Shown: one piece after another, positions 28,808 through 37,771 of the stretch
Layout of the letters: every line of letters begins with the position of its first letter
Numbering within the stretch: position 1 is the stretch's first letter
Assembly: GCA_963668435.2 (NCBI GenBank)
Contig: CAXXSC010000008.1
Location: 558,001-622,000 of the forward strand
DNA length: 64,000 nucleotides
Direction of reading: 5' to 3'
Origin: G963668435 sp963668435
GTDB lineage: Bacteria; Latescibacterota; Latescibacteria; Latescibacterales; Latescibacteraceae
Notes under the pieces: model-generated
The model's database searches: none
The model's input: only the letters and a program-made list of their open reading frames with translations
Told to the model about the DNA's origin: nothing
Position numbers and translations under genes: made by a program

Positions 28808-28850
28808 CCTAAAGACGGTTAAATAGTAAACACTGCCGGGAGAGAATACG

Positions 28851-29234
28851 GTGAATACAATACTGCTTGTCGATGATGGAATTAAGTTATTAGCGGCATT
28901 GAGTAAACTATTGAAATCCGCTGGATATTCTGTTCTTACCACAAGCCGCGGAAAGAATACTATCGACATATTCTGATAATACAAGTATGATACCCGGATG
29001 TTAATCACTGATATAGTCATGCCCGAAATGGACGGCAGTGAATTAGTAGGTAAGTTATTAGCGTTCAAGTCTGACGTGAAGATTATAACAACTTCAGGGT
29101 ATGATAAGAAAGTTGAATATGGCGGTTGGACTGCAGCACATCTGGAAAAGCCCATTGAAAAAAAAGAACTACTCACCTGCGTAGAAAAATGCCGGCAGTT
29201 TCAGCTTTTTTGTGTAAATAAGTTTGCTCGTTAA
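28851..29234 (+). pseudogene. Response regulator receiver pseudogene (double in-frame stop)
   Basis: From a GTG preceded by GGGAGAG the frame reads a receiver start (ILLVDD, KLLKSAGYSV). It then meets TGA TAA at 28974-28979, and continues in the same frame with MLITDIVMPEMDG, a TTSGY switch and the KPIEK lysine to a stop at 29234. Both acidic pocket and phospho-site aspartates are at the normal spacing (about 45 residues), so nothing is missing; only two adjacent nonsense codons interrupt it. It is the sole plus-strand signalling gene next to the minus-strand block. Confidence 0.8.
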
Positions 29235-29252
29235 TTCTTTTTCTTTCCCCTC

Positions 29253-29268
29253 ATCCCCCGAGGGGGAT
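29253..29268. other. Short GC hairpin at the end of the IS256 remnant
   Basis: ATCCCCC and GGGGGAT are separated by two bases, 18 bases beyond the transposase stop codon. It may be part of the old element's end or a weak hairpin terminator. No T run follows on either strand. Confidence 0.3.
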
Positions 29269-29285
29269 GCCGCATAGCGATATTG

Positions 29286-29908
29286 CTATAGGCGCAATCT
29301 GTTTTCAAAATGGATCGAAAACTGGTGAATTGCAAGGCTCCAGTTCCTGATCGGCATGGTCCATTTCTTCATGATGTTTTTCAGGCCCATATAAAGCAAT
29401 TTAATCGCCGCTTCGTCGCTGGGGAAGCTGTTTCTGGTTTTGTGATTTTTCTCAGCGAATTATTCAGGGATTCAATGGCGTTCGTGGTGTAAATCGCCGT
29501 TCTGATTTCCTCGGAGTAGGCGTAGAACGGGATGATATTCGACCAGTTGGCGCGCCAGAATTTGCTGATCATCGGATAGCGGGCATCCCATTTCTCTTCA
29601 AAGTCTTTGAGCGCTTCTTCGGCCTGTTCAACAGTTGCTGAACGATAGATGTTTTTGAGATCAGAGGTGACTTTCTTATAGTCTTTGTAGGATACAAATT
29701 TCGTTGAATTCCGCACCATGTGGACAATGCAGAGCTGGACTTCAGTCTGTGGATAGACTTACTCTATCGCTTCCGGCAGCCCTTTCGGACCGTCCACACA
29801 GTCGATGAGAACGTCTTGCACACCTCTGTTTGTGAGTTCCGTGAACACCGAGAGCCAGAACTTTGCGCCTTCGTTTTTCTCTATACAAATGCCGAGAACG
29901 TCCTTGCG
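29286..29908 (-). pseudogene. Decayed IS256 (Mutator)-family transposase, N-terminal half missing
   Basis: The remaining frame starts at GRKDVLGICIEKNEGAKFW, a conserved stretch in the middle of IS256-family DDE transposases. It continues through VDGPKGLPEAIE to a TAA (29759-29761), then Q-LCIVHMVRNS, NAIESLNNSLRK and NWSLAIHQFSIHFENRL to the natural stop at 29286. There is one nonsense mutation and one frameshift in an A run near 29440, after which the C-terminus continues in another frame. The N-terminal half is replaced by a copy of the dehydrogenase 5' end. The remnant cannot be active. Confidence 0.88.
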
Positions 29909-29953
29909 GCCATCGAGTCCGAACATATCGTGAAGTTTTGCCGTGAAATCCAT
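29759..29953 (-). other. Chimeric open frame: dehydrogenase N-terminus joined to transposase fragment
   Basis: An ATG with AGG upstream opens a 64-codon frame. Its first 14 or so residues (MDFTAKLHDMFGL) match the start of the dehydrogenase gene at 31831, and the rest is IS256 transposase (KDVLGICIEK). The joint lies at a shared ATGGC. Because the ribosome-binding site was copied too, a short peptide may be made, but no function is implied. Confidence 0.7.
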
Positions 29954-30041
29954 TTTCACACCTGTTTCTGCGTGTGATTTTGTCATGTACGAAAGTTAAT
30001 ATACGAAAAACGGGGCGCGGATGACACGGTAAAGGCTGGAA
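29909..30041 (-). repeat. 133-bp inverted repeat, left arm (copied dehydrogenase 5' region)
   Basis: The reverse complement matches 31743-31875 at 129 of 133 positions without gaps. It contains the leader, ribosome-binding site and first 14 or so codons of the dehydrogenase gene. The inner flank carries dispersed repeat-like sequence and the outer flank is the truncated transposase. Confidence 0.93.
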
Positions 30042-30155
30042 TTAATAGCCACAGAGTTCACAGAGAGCACAGAGGAAAAGAAAGATAAATATTAAAAAAT
30101 AATGGAACGCGGATGACACGGATTGGACGGATGAACGCGGATTAAAAAAACAGGA
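30042..30155. other. Non-coding gap with dispersed-repeat motifs
   Basis: This gap between the inverted-repeat arm and the IS5 element has no gene. It contains the phrases CACAGAG...GAGCACAGAGG and CGCGGATGACACGGATTGG with GGACGGATGAACGCGG. Similar phrases also flank the right arm near 31720 (CTCTGTGTCCTCTGTGGC, inverted) and in the arms themselves (CGCGGATGACACGG). They look like copies of short dispersed intergenic repeats. Confidence 0.45.
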
Positions 30156-30159
30156 TTAA

Positions 30160-31455
30160 GGGTATCTCTAAAAATACAGTAGAAACGGCCCCAAAGCAGT
30201 AAAAAAGGATAGCGATCTCCATGCGAGAGCGTATATTGCAGTTAGATATACGATAAGAGATTAATAATAATGGAGATAAGCAATGATTAAAGGATTTTTC
30301 GACATCCAGTTCCGTCTTGATGACCTGACGAAGAACGGCGATCCGCTGGTTCAGTTGAAGGATCGTGTGAATTGGGAGCTTTTTCGGCCGGAGCTTGAGC
30401 GGATACGGGAGAAAGAGCGGAAGAGTGCTGCAGGACGCAAAGCGTTTGATGTGGTGTTGATGTTCAAGATACTGGTGCTGCAATCGCTGTATAACTTGAG
30501 TGATGATGCGGTTGAATATCAGGTGCGCGACCGTCTGTCGTTCATGCGATTTTTAGGGCCTGGCATTGGAGATCGGGTGCCGGATGCCAAGACGATCTGG
30601 CTGTTCCGGGAACAATTGGGCGAGGCGAGGCTGGTAAAACGCCTGTTTAAGAAGTTCGACCGGTACTTGCGTGAGCAGGGATTCACCGCGCGCAAAGGGC
30701 AGATCGTGGATGCCTCGCTCGTATCGGTGCCGATCCAGCGCAACAGCCGTGAAGAAAACCAGCAGATAAAAGACGGGAGCGTCCCGGAGGGATGGAGTGA
30801 CACAAAGTCCCGTCAGAAAGACACGCATGCCCGCTGGTCCGCGCGTTCTCACAAGCACGCGTTTGGCTATAAGAACCATATCAGCATCGATGCCAAACAC
30901 AAACTCATCCGGGACTATGCGGTAACCGATGCGGCGATCAACGACAGCAAAGTGTTCGGGGAACTCCTCGACGAGAGCAATAGCAGCCGGGATGTGTGGG
31001 CCGATTCGGGATATCAGTCTAAAGACAACCGGAACGAATTGGAACAGCGGGGATTCCGTGCGCACCTGCAGCGCAAGGGATGTCGGCACAGGAAGCTGAC
31101 AGCGTGGGAGAAGCAGGGCAACCGGACGCGCTCTCGGGTACGATGCCGAGTCGAGCACGTCTTCGGTATCCAGGCTCAAATGGCCGGGTCATTGCTCCTG
31201 CGATCAATCGGTATAGCACGGGCCGAGATCAAAATTGGATTGAGAAACCTGGCTTATAATATCCATCGTATGGGGATACTTGCGCCCTCAACGGCATAAG
31301 AAGCCTCTATATGGGGCGAATGAGCCTCAGTGGGCACTGATTTGGGCAAAACTGATGGATGTTACAACCTGATTTTGCTGTTCGATGCCCTTGTTCAGGA
31401 AAAAATCAGCTTGATATTAACATGATTCGATGAAAATCAATTATTAGAGGTTCCC
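30160..31455 (+). mobile_element. IS5-family insertion sequence, complete (1296 bp)
   Basis: Imperfect terminal inverted repeats GGGTATCTCTAAAAAT (30160-30175) and GGGAACCTCTAATAAT (reverse complement of 31440-31455) match at 13 of 16 positions. TTAA is present on both sides (30156-30159 and 31456-31459), consistent with a 4-bp target duplication. One intact transposase gene fills the element. The element is inserted between the two arms of the 133-bp inverted repeat. Confidence 0.88.
30283..31299 (+). CDS. IS5-family DDE transposase
   Basis: The 338 residues have the IS5 layout: an N-terminal DUF772-like region (VNWELFRPEL, DVVLMFKILVLQSLYNLSDDAVEYQVRDRLSF split across it), then the DDE core with aspartates in QIVDASLV and VWADSGYQS and the glutamate in VRCRVEHVFG. 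C-terminal residues (LRNLAYNIHRM) fit the family. No frameshift or stop interrupts it, so the element is potentially active. The ATG follows GGAGATAAGCA. Codon use is GC-richer than the flanks, as expected for a transposed element. Confidence 0.93.
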   Translation: MIKGFFDIQFRLDDLTKNGDPLVQLKDRVNWELFRPELERIREKERKSAAGRKAFDVVLMFKILVLQSLYNLSDDAVEYQVRDRLSFMRFLGPGIGDRVPDAKTIWLFREQLGEARLVKRLFKKFDRYLREQGFTARKGQIVDASLVSVPIQRNSREENQQIKDGSVPEGWSDTKSRQKDTHARWSARSHKHAFGYKNHISIDAKHKLIRDYAVTDAAINDSKVFGELLDESNSSRDVWADSGYQSKDNRNELEQRGFRAHLQRKGCRHRKLTAWEKQGNRTRSRVRCRVEHVFGIQAQMAGSLLLRSIGIARAEIKIGLRNLAYNIHRMGILAPSTA

Positions 31456-31459
31456 TTAA

Positions 31460-31742
31460 TTTTTAACTACATTTGTCCAGAATGTTCTGACGACTTACAC
31501 TTTTCTTCCAATACAAAATTCATCAAAATGACTATTTGAGTAATAATCATCCATTAACACACTGAATAATAGTAGTTTAGATATTCAATAATTATTTTCA
31601 AAATAATTAATTCTATTAATTTTCTTCATAATCATGACCAATGATTGCTCTATCATCAAGAAGGTACTTTATTTGACCATTATATTATATATTTTCGCTT
31701 TTTTCTACTGCTTTTTCTCTGTGTCCTCTGTGGCTTATTTCT
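31460..31742. other. AT-rich non-coding gap
   Basis: About 280 bases between the IS5 element and the right inverted-repeat arm. It is strongly AT-rich (runs such as TAATTATTTTCAAAATAATT, itself a hairpin near 31591-31610), with no open frame of note. Its right end carries the CTCTGTG dispersed-repeat phrase. Confidence 0.5.
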
Positions 31743-31875
31743 TTCCAGCCTTTACCATGTCATCCGCGCCCCGTTTTTCGTATATTAACTTTCGTACATG
31801 ACAAAAACACACGCAGAAACAGGAGTGAAAATGGATTTCACGGCAAAACTTCACGATATGTTCGGACTCAATGGC
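31743..31875 (+). repeat. 133-bp inverted repeat, right arm (native dehydrogenase 5' region)
   Basis: Matches the reverse complement of 29909-30041 with four mismatches. This copy continues into the dehydrogenase reading frame, so it is taken as the original and the left arm as the duplicate. Confidence 0.93.
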
Positions 31876-32614
31876 AAGGTCGCTGTTGTCACCGGCGCGA
31901 CAAAGGGACTCGGCAAAACAGTCGCCCTGATGCTCGCGGAATCGGGCGCTAATGTGGCCCTGTGCAGCAGGAATCACGAAGAATCAGCCGCCGCGGCCAA
32001 AGAAATCGCGGAGCTCACCGGCAGTAAGACATTCGGCATGGGCGCCGATGTGTCGAAGAAATTCGATGTGGACGCTTTCGTGGCGGCCGCGAAAAAGGAG
32101 CTTGGAAGCGCCGACATCCTTGTCGCCTGCGCAGGCATCAACATCCGCAAGGAGGTGCCGGAGCTGACCGAGGACGACTGGAGCGCCATCCAGGACATCA
32201 ATGTCAAGGGCTCGTTCCTTACCGCGCAGGCGATCCTTCCCGACATGAGTGCGAAAAAATGGGGGTCGCATAATCTTCCTCGGCTCCATGCTCTCGTTCA
32301 TCTCGCTCAAGGGACGTGCCGCGTACTGTTCCTCGAAAGCGGCGCTTCTGGGCCTGACACGGACATTCGCGCTCGAAACGGCATCCGAGGGCATCTGTGT
32401 CAACGCTGTCTGCCCCGGCCCGTTCAAGACACCGATGAATGTCGCGGTCTACGACAATCCAGAGAAGAACAGCGAGTTTTTACAGAAACTTCCCATCGGA
32501 CGCTGGGGCGATCCCGAGGAACTGCGCGGGCTCTTCCTCTACCTCTCCTCGAACGCTTGCAGCTACATGACCGGTTCGAGTATTATCATCGACGGCGGCT
32601 GGACAGCGCAGTAA
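31831..32614 (+). pseudogene. Short-chain dehydrogenase/reductase (FabG-like), one frameshift
   Basis: Restoring one frame gives about 261 residues of a classical SDR: the cofactor motif TGATKGLG near residue 20, CAGINIR (NAG-like), the serine in FLGSMLSF, the catalytic AAYCSSK, then CPGPFKTPM and SYMTGSSIIIDGGW at the end. The frame breaks in a run of five G at 32261-32265, where four would restore WGRIIFLGS. I chose the ATG at 31831 because AGGAG precedes it; an upstream in-frame ATG (31798) has no such site. Related SDRs act on sugar acids or 3-oxoacyl groups; the substrate is not predictable. It could be a consensus error. Confidence 0.82.
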
Positions 32615-32731
32615 CAATCCATACAGTCCTGTCAACAGTGGCAATATCCCGTATCCTCCTGAGGCTCTCATCTTTCAGGATGATACGGGTGAAACGTGCT
32701 GAAAGAAAGTCCGGCACAGTACAGCGGAAGG

Positions 32732-34885
32732 TTACTTAACATACAGTATTTTCGCTGCTTTCATCACTTGTCCCGTATGTAAGCGGCAAAAATAGACACC
32801 GCTGGCATGTCCGGCGGCATTCCAGTGTAGTTCATGACGACCTGCTCTGAAAACGTTGTCGGCAAGACGGGTTGCATGCTGCCCCTGGACATCGTAGATA
32901 TCAAGAACGATCTGGCGTTTCTCATCAATTTCAAAAGGTATTGTTACTGCCGGATTGAAAGGATTGGGATAGGCGGGCAGAAGTCCGATACGGGGCAAGA
33001 CAGCCTGTTCGGCAACACTTGATGTCTCAGGCGTTATTTCCCATAGTCCCCCGCCGGAAGTCGCACACCATATGGTATTGTCAGGAGAAACCGTACAGTC
33101 CTCGATCCTGACATTATAACCATCGAACATCAATTCATGTTCATGCCAACCAGTTCCATCATAAAAAACCATGCCTTGACCGGCAGTACCGAACCAGACA
33201 GTATCGTTGTGATCAACAACCACTGAAAGCAAACCCGTCAATGGTGCGCCGGGAATAGAATCGAAACGCGTCCAGGTTTCGCCGTCAAACCGTGCGGCAC
33301 CACCACTGGTCGCGAACCAGATGTTCCCGTTCCCGTCTTCATCAATATCAGTAATTTCGTGGGGAGGGAATATGACATCATCCTTGAAAACCTGCCACGA
33401 ACTGCCATCATACCGTGCGACTGTATTATCTGCCCCCACCCAGACATTCCCATTATGATCGACAAAAATGGCTTTCAGGCTATACTCGTATGTCATCACG
33501 TCTTTCATGTCGAAATACGTTTTCGACTCGCCATCGAGACAACAGATGTGATCAATATTGTTCCTGTACCAGATTTTTCCGTCCGGTGCCGGAGCAATTT
33601 CAAAAGCCGACTGTTCATACGTGGACATTTCATCGAAAAGCGCTGCATCGAATGCTCTTTCCGAGACAAAACGGCCATCACGGAAACAAGCGATATAATA
33701 ATCGCATACGAACCAGGGGGTACCATCGGCGGCAATGGCAATATCCTGTGCAGTGTAGCTGGGAAGCCCGTTTTCAGTCGTATAGCGCCGCCATGAGAAG
33801 CCGTCGTAATACCCTACCCCATTGCTGTTGATGTATGAAATCCAGACAGAACCATCGTTGTCCGCTTCCACGGTTTCAATAATATCGACAGGAGGGGCGA
33901 ACTCCAGATCAACTTGTGTGAAAGCGCCCTTTCCGAACAGGTACAATCCGGTGCTCATGCCGATAACGGGCTCACCGGAGCTATCGAAAGCGATCGCCTG
34001 AACATCTCCGGCGGGTAATCCGTTTTCAGGAAGAAATGATTCCCAGCCCACGCCATTGTAATGGAACAAACCGCTCACAGTTGACAGCCAAACGCCTTTG
34101 ACGGGATCCGCCTCCATGGTTAAAGCCCCCTCGGCAGGGGGATCGCCGCCCGGAAATGAGATGAACTCCGCACCATCGAAACAGATCATTCCCCTTTGAT
34201 AGGTGCCCAGCCAGACAAGGCCGTCACTATCGACACAAATTCGGGTAAAGTAATTCTCAGGAGAATCCTCAGGAAACGGACGGTGCCATGTCCAGACACC
34301 ATCAAGGAGTCGAAGCAGGCCGCGGCTTGTCGCAACCCATACAACACCGGAAGAATCGACTGCGATATCGTAATATGTCGTATACTCAGGCAGACCGTCC
34401 GATTCGTCATAAGCCCGCCAGTTCCGGCCGTCATAGGACAAAACACCTCTGTTTGTCACCATCCAGAGAGTACTTTCCTTTCCCGCGGCAATCTCGCGGA
34501 TATCAGTGTCGGAAGGCTTATTGTCTCCGTCCAGAAATATAAAATCTTCACCGTCCAAACGCATCAACCCGCCACCATAAGTTCCGGCCCAGACATCGAA
34601 GTGACTGTCGATCATAATCGATTGCGCACTGTACAAGGTAAACGTGAAGTTCCATACCACATCATATTCCACAGGGTATTTCCTGCACGTTCCCGATAGT
34701 TGATCATAGCAGGCTATTCCTGTCGACGTGGCAAGCCAGATCGAAGAACCTTCAACCACAATATCATTGATATCACTCGTCGGTATCTCCGCATTGTGGC
34801 AAATCCAGTTTCTCTCGGAAAAAGCCTGTGGCATTAATAAAATCAGACACAACACAATAACAAAAAGTATTTTTTTCACCTGCAT
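32732..34885 (-). CDS. Secreted two-component-type beta-propeller protein with C-terminal sorting domain
   Basis: The 717 residues begin with a signal peptide (1-23, ending QAFS). Some 600 residues of repeated blades follow, of the form (N/V)-WFAT-GG-A-RFDG-W-F, about a dozen regulator-propeller repeats. The last 80 residues form a sorting domain (YPNPFNPAVTIPFEI, SGVYFCRLHTGQ, K-LYVK) of the type IX secretion kind. Such propellers occur as periplasmic sensors of hybrid kinases; here no membrane or kinase part follows, so it is predicted to be exported to the surface. The gene converges on the dehydrogenase and diverges from the DUF4838 lipoprotein. Confidence 0.88.
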   Translation of the reverse strand: MQVKKILFVIVLCLILLMPQAFSERNWICHNAEIPTSDINDIVVEGSSIWLATSTGIACYDQLSGTCRKYPVEYDVVWNFTFTLYSAQSIMIDSHFDVWAGTYGGGLMRLDGEDFIFLDGDNKPSDTDIREIAAGKESTLWMVTNRGVLSYDGRNWRAYDESDGLPEYTTYYDIAVDSSGVVWVATSRGLLRLLDGVWTWHRPFPEDSPENYFTRICVDSDGLVWLGTYQRGMICFDGAEFISFPGGDPPAEGALTMEADPVKGVWLSTVSGLFHYNGVGWESFLPENGLPAGDVQAIAFDSSGEPVIGMSTGLYLFGKGAFTQVDLEFAPPVDIIETVEADNDGSVWISYINSNGVGYYDGFSWRRYTTENGLPSYTAQDIAIAADGTPWFVCDYYIACFRDGRFVSERAFDAALFDEMSTYEQSAFEIAPAPDGKIWYRNNIDHICCLDGESKTYFDMKDVMTYEYSLKAIFVDHNGNVWVGADNTVARYDGSSWQVFKDDVIFPPHEITDIDEDGNGNIWFATSGGAARFDGETWTRFDSIPGAPLTGLLSVVVDHNDTVWFGTAGQGMVFYDGTGWHEHELMFDGYNVRIEDCTVSPDNTIWCATSGGGLWEITPETSSVAEQAVLPRIGLLPAYPNPFNPAVTIPFEIDEKRQIVLDIYDVQGQHATRLADNVFRAGRHELHWNAAGHASGVYFCRLHTGQVMKAAKILYVK

Positions 34886-35110
34886 TCAACCACCCCTCGA
34901 ATAAGCTTATTTCTCATTCTCTATCATATCAATATTACCATAAACGATTATCAAGCCAATTATGTCAAAATAATTCATTTCAGTTAATGGACCTATATGA
35001 TCATACAAATATCCCCGATCTGAACTTGAAAAACTTTCCTCTCATCCAAACTTTACGTATCTTAAAAAATAGAAGTAAAAATGACGTACATATTTCGGAA
35101 GGAGCATTGC

Positions 35111-37384
35111 ATGATACGGAAACTTGCCATAGCAGTATCGTTGATCCTCGCGGTCGCCCTCATGAGTGGCTGCGGCGGCGGTGATTTCATCGCGAAAGGC
35201 GGCAAATCGGCATACAGGATCGTTATCCCGGAAACAGCCTCTCCGGCGACAATCAACGGCGCCAACGAATTGCAGGCATTTCTCAACGAGATGACCGGCG
35301 CGGAAATCCCCATCGTTTCCGACTCCCTGCCGCTGACCGAAAACGAGATCATCCTCGGCGACAATAAACACCTGAAAGAAATCGGCGTCGAAATCGATTT
35401 CGAGCCTCTCGGCGACGAGGGCTACATACTCAGGACAGTCGGCAAATATATTGTGATCGCTGGAGGCGCTCAACGCGGCAACATGTACGGCGTCTACGGC
35501 CTTCTCGAAGATCATTTCGACTGCCGCTGGTTCACACCTGAGCTCAGCCGCATTCCGAAAGTGACAAAACTCGCGCTGCCCCAACTGGACGAGACCATCA
35601 TTCCTGCGCTCGAGTACCGCGAACCGCACATCTTTTCCAACCGCAACGCCGACTGGGCGGTCCGCAACCGTATAAACAGCTACCGCTCAAAAGGCACTGA
35701 AAACCGTTACGGCGGCACTGTGGACTGGGTGCCCGGCTATTTTGTCCACACATTCGAGCGTCTTGTGCCGAAAAAGGAATTTTATAAGAAACATCCCGAG
35801 TATTTCTCGCTCGTTTCGGGAAAACGCATCCCGGAACTGAGCCAGCTCTGCTGTACCAATAAGGATGTGCAGGAAATCGTGGTCGAGCGGGTAAAAAAAG
35901 TCCTTCGCGAAAATCCCGATGCCCGCCTGATCTCGGTGAGCCAGAATGACTGTTATAATTACTGTGAGTGTCCGAAATGCCAGGCACTGGCCAAGGAAGA
36001 GGGCTCACAGATGGCGCCGGTCCTCGCGCTTGTAAACTTAGTCGCCGATGAGATCAAGGACGAGTTCCCCGACGTGGCGGTCATGACGCTGGCCTACCAG
36101 TGGACACGTCACGCCTGCAAGGCAATGAAACCTCGCGACAACGTGATCATCCGCCTCTGCAGCATTGAGTGCTGTTTCACCCATCCATTCGATGTCTGCG
36201 ACGGCCCAATCAACGCAGGATTCTACCAGGACCTCGTGGACTGGTCGAAAATGTCCGACCGGCTCTACATCTGGAACTACACCACCAATTTCTCGAATTT
36301 CCTGCTTCCCCACCCGAATCTTCTGCACCGTCAGCACAATCTCAAGCTCTTCGTCGACCATCATGTGACCGGTGTTTTCCAGCAGGACACACCCAGCATC
36401 GAGAACGGCGAGCTGTCCCAACTCGGCGCCTATGTCCACGCCAAACTCCTCTGGAATCCCGACTATGATCAGGAAAAGGCTATCAGCGAGTTCCTCGAGG
36501 CATTCTACGGCCCGGCGGCGTCTCAGATACGTGAGTATATCGATTACATCCACGACAAGGCAAAAACTGAAAATGTCCACATGGGCTGTTACGAGAGCCC
36601 GGAATCAGACCTTTTCACCGGCACATTCTTCGAGACAGTGTTCGATATCTTCGACAGAGCGGAAGCGGCGGCAGCAGGCCAGCCGGAATACCTCGAGCGT
36701 GTCAAGGCGGCACGTTTGAGCCCGGAATATGCCTGGGTTGCCCGTGATATCAACAACAAGGCATTCGTTATCGACCAGGAGAACATGAACGCTCATTTCA
36801 ACGAGGAATACATGGCCCGCCTCGACAAATTCACCGAGGACGCCCTTAAATACGGTGTCAACCATCTCGACGAGACCGGTATGTCCCACGAGGCGTTCCG
36901 CTCGCGTATCGAGGGCGTTCTACCGAAAGAGGCACTGAAAATCCAGCCTGCAATGAGTGTCAAGAACCCCAAACCCGGCATAGCCTGGAAATCGTTCCTC
37001 GACTGGCAGGACCAGCCTGAATTCAAGAAGGCAAAAGTGTACAAACAGGGTGTCATGGAACGGATAGAACTGCCCGAGCATGGCCCGACTGATCTTTTCG
37101 GCACACTCCACGAGGGTTACATCGATATCCCCGCCGATGGTGTCTACGGTTTCTACACGGGCTCTGACGACGGCTCTGTCCTGTGGATTGACGGCAAATT
37201 GGCTGTCGACAACGGCGGCCGTCACTGGATGCAGGAGCGCATCGGTTTTGTCGCGCTGGAAAAAGGCATGCACAAAATTAAAACCGGCTGGTTCAACGGC
37301 GCAGGCGGCCTCGGCCTTAACGCTTCCTGGAAAGGCCCGGGATTCGACAAGCAGATCATCCCGGCAAATGTGCTGTATCACTAA
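35111..37384 (+). CDS. DUF4838 lipoprotein with C-terminal PA14-like domain
   Basis: The 757 residues start with a lipoprotein signal (lipobox LMSGC, cysteine near 21). An alpha-glucuronidase-like N-domain (about 35-165; ANELQAFLNEMTGAEIPI, YGVYGLLED) precedes a DUF4838 catalytic-like barrel (about 180-470; NDCYNYCECPKCQ, YIWNYTTNF), an alpha-helical part and a PA14-like beta domain (about 635-755; DGVYGFYTGSDDGSVLWIDG). These proteins are thought to be glycoside hydrolases acting on uronic-acid polysaccharides; the activity here is unproven. I chose the ATG after GGAAGGAG, ten codons inside the longest frame. A terminator follows. Confidence 0.88.
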   Translation: MIRKLAIAVSLILAVALMSGCGGGDFIAKGGKSAYRIVIPETASPATINGANELQAFLNEMTGAEIPIVSDSLPLTENEIILGDNKHLKEIGVEIDFEPLGDEGYILRTVGKYIVIAGGAQRGNMYGVYGLLEDHFDCRWFTPELSRIPKVTKLALPQLDETIIPALEYREPHIFSNRNADWAVRNRINSYRSKGTENRYGGTVDWVPGYFVHTFERLVPKKEFYKKHPEYFSLVSGKRIPELSQLCCTNKDVQEIVVERVKKVLRENPDARLISVSQNDCYNYCECPKCQALAKEEGSQMAPVLALVNLVADEIKDEFPDVAVMTLAYQWTRHACKAMKPRDNVIIRLCSIECCFTHPFDVCDGPINAGFYQDLVDWSKMSDRLYIWNYTTNFSNFLLPHPNLLHRQHNLKLFVDHHVTGVFQQDTPSIENGELSQLGAYVHAKLLWNPDYDQEKAISEFLEAFYGPAASQIREYIDYIHDKAKTENVHMGCYESPESDLFTGTFFETVFDIFDRAEAAAAGQPEYLERVKAARLSPEYAWVARDINNKAFVIDQENMNAHFNEEYMARLDKFTEDALKYGVNHLDETGMSHEAFRSRIEGVLPKEALKIQPAMSVKNPKPGIAWKSFLDWQDQPEFKKAKVYKQGVMERIELPEHGPTDLFGTLHEGYIDIPADGVYGFYTGSDDGSVLWIDGKLAVDNGGRHWMQERIGFVALEKGMHKIKTGWFNGAGGLGLNASWKGPGFDKQIIPANVLYH

Positions 37385-37442
37385 ATACAGGGGTCACGAG
37401 TCAGGGATCTGAAAAATATATATATTTTACAGGGTACAAATG

Positions 37443-37472
37443 AAAAGCCTCCGTCGAAATACGGGGGCTTTT
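37443..37472 (+). terminator. Rho-independent terminator after the DUF4838 gene
   Basis: AAAAGCCTCCGT and ACGGGGGCTTTT form a 12-bp stem with one wobble pair and a six-base loop, ending in a short T run, 59 bases beyond the stop codon. Confidence 0.8.
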
Positions 37473-37771
37473 CTGTTATTGGCAGATTGACATGGCTCAA
37501 AAATTTGACGGCTTCATTTGCGATATATGTTTCCGAAAATGCTGTGCATTCGGCTTGGAAAATCCACCAGAAACCGCATATCCGACAAAAAAACAGACAA
37601 TTCAAGTGCAATTTATGCCACATCCTGATCGAATCAGGACAGCGTTTCAAAGGATAATTCACCCCATAAAAGGGCGGTACCCGGACATTTTTCATTTTCA
37701 TTTTCAGAGATTTCGTTATATCTTTCCCATACTGATAGTTAATTCTCGAATACAGCACGGGGAGGATAATC
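37473..37771. other. Non-coding upstream region of the epimerase-like gene
   Basis: About 300 bases without a convincing gene. An open frame across it has no homologous features or ribosome-binding site. GGGGAGG lies just before the next ATG. No clear promoter pair was found. Confidence 0.5.

Noticed and set aside
29381..29719. 112-codon open frame as a complete small gene
   Set aside because: It is an inner piece of an IS256-type transposase bounded by a nonsense codon and a frameshift.
30553..31179. 208-codon open frame antisense to the IS5 transposase
   Set aside because: No homology features; shadow of a GC-rich coding strand.
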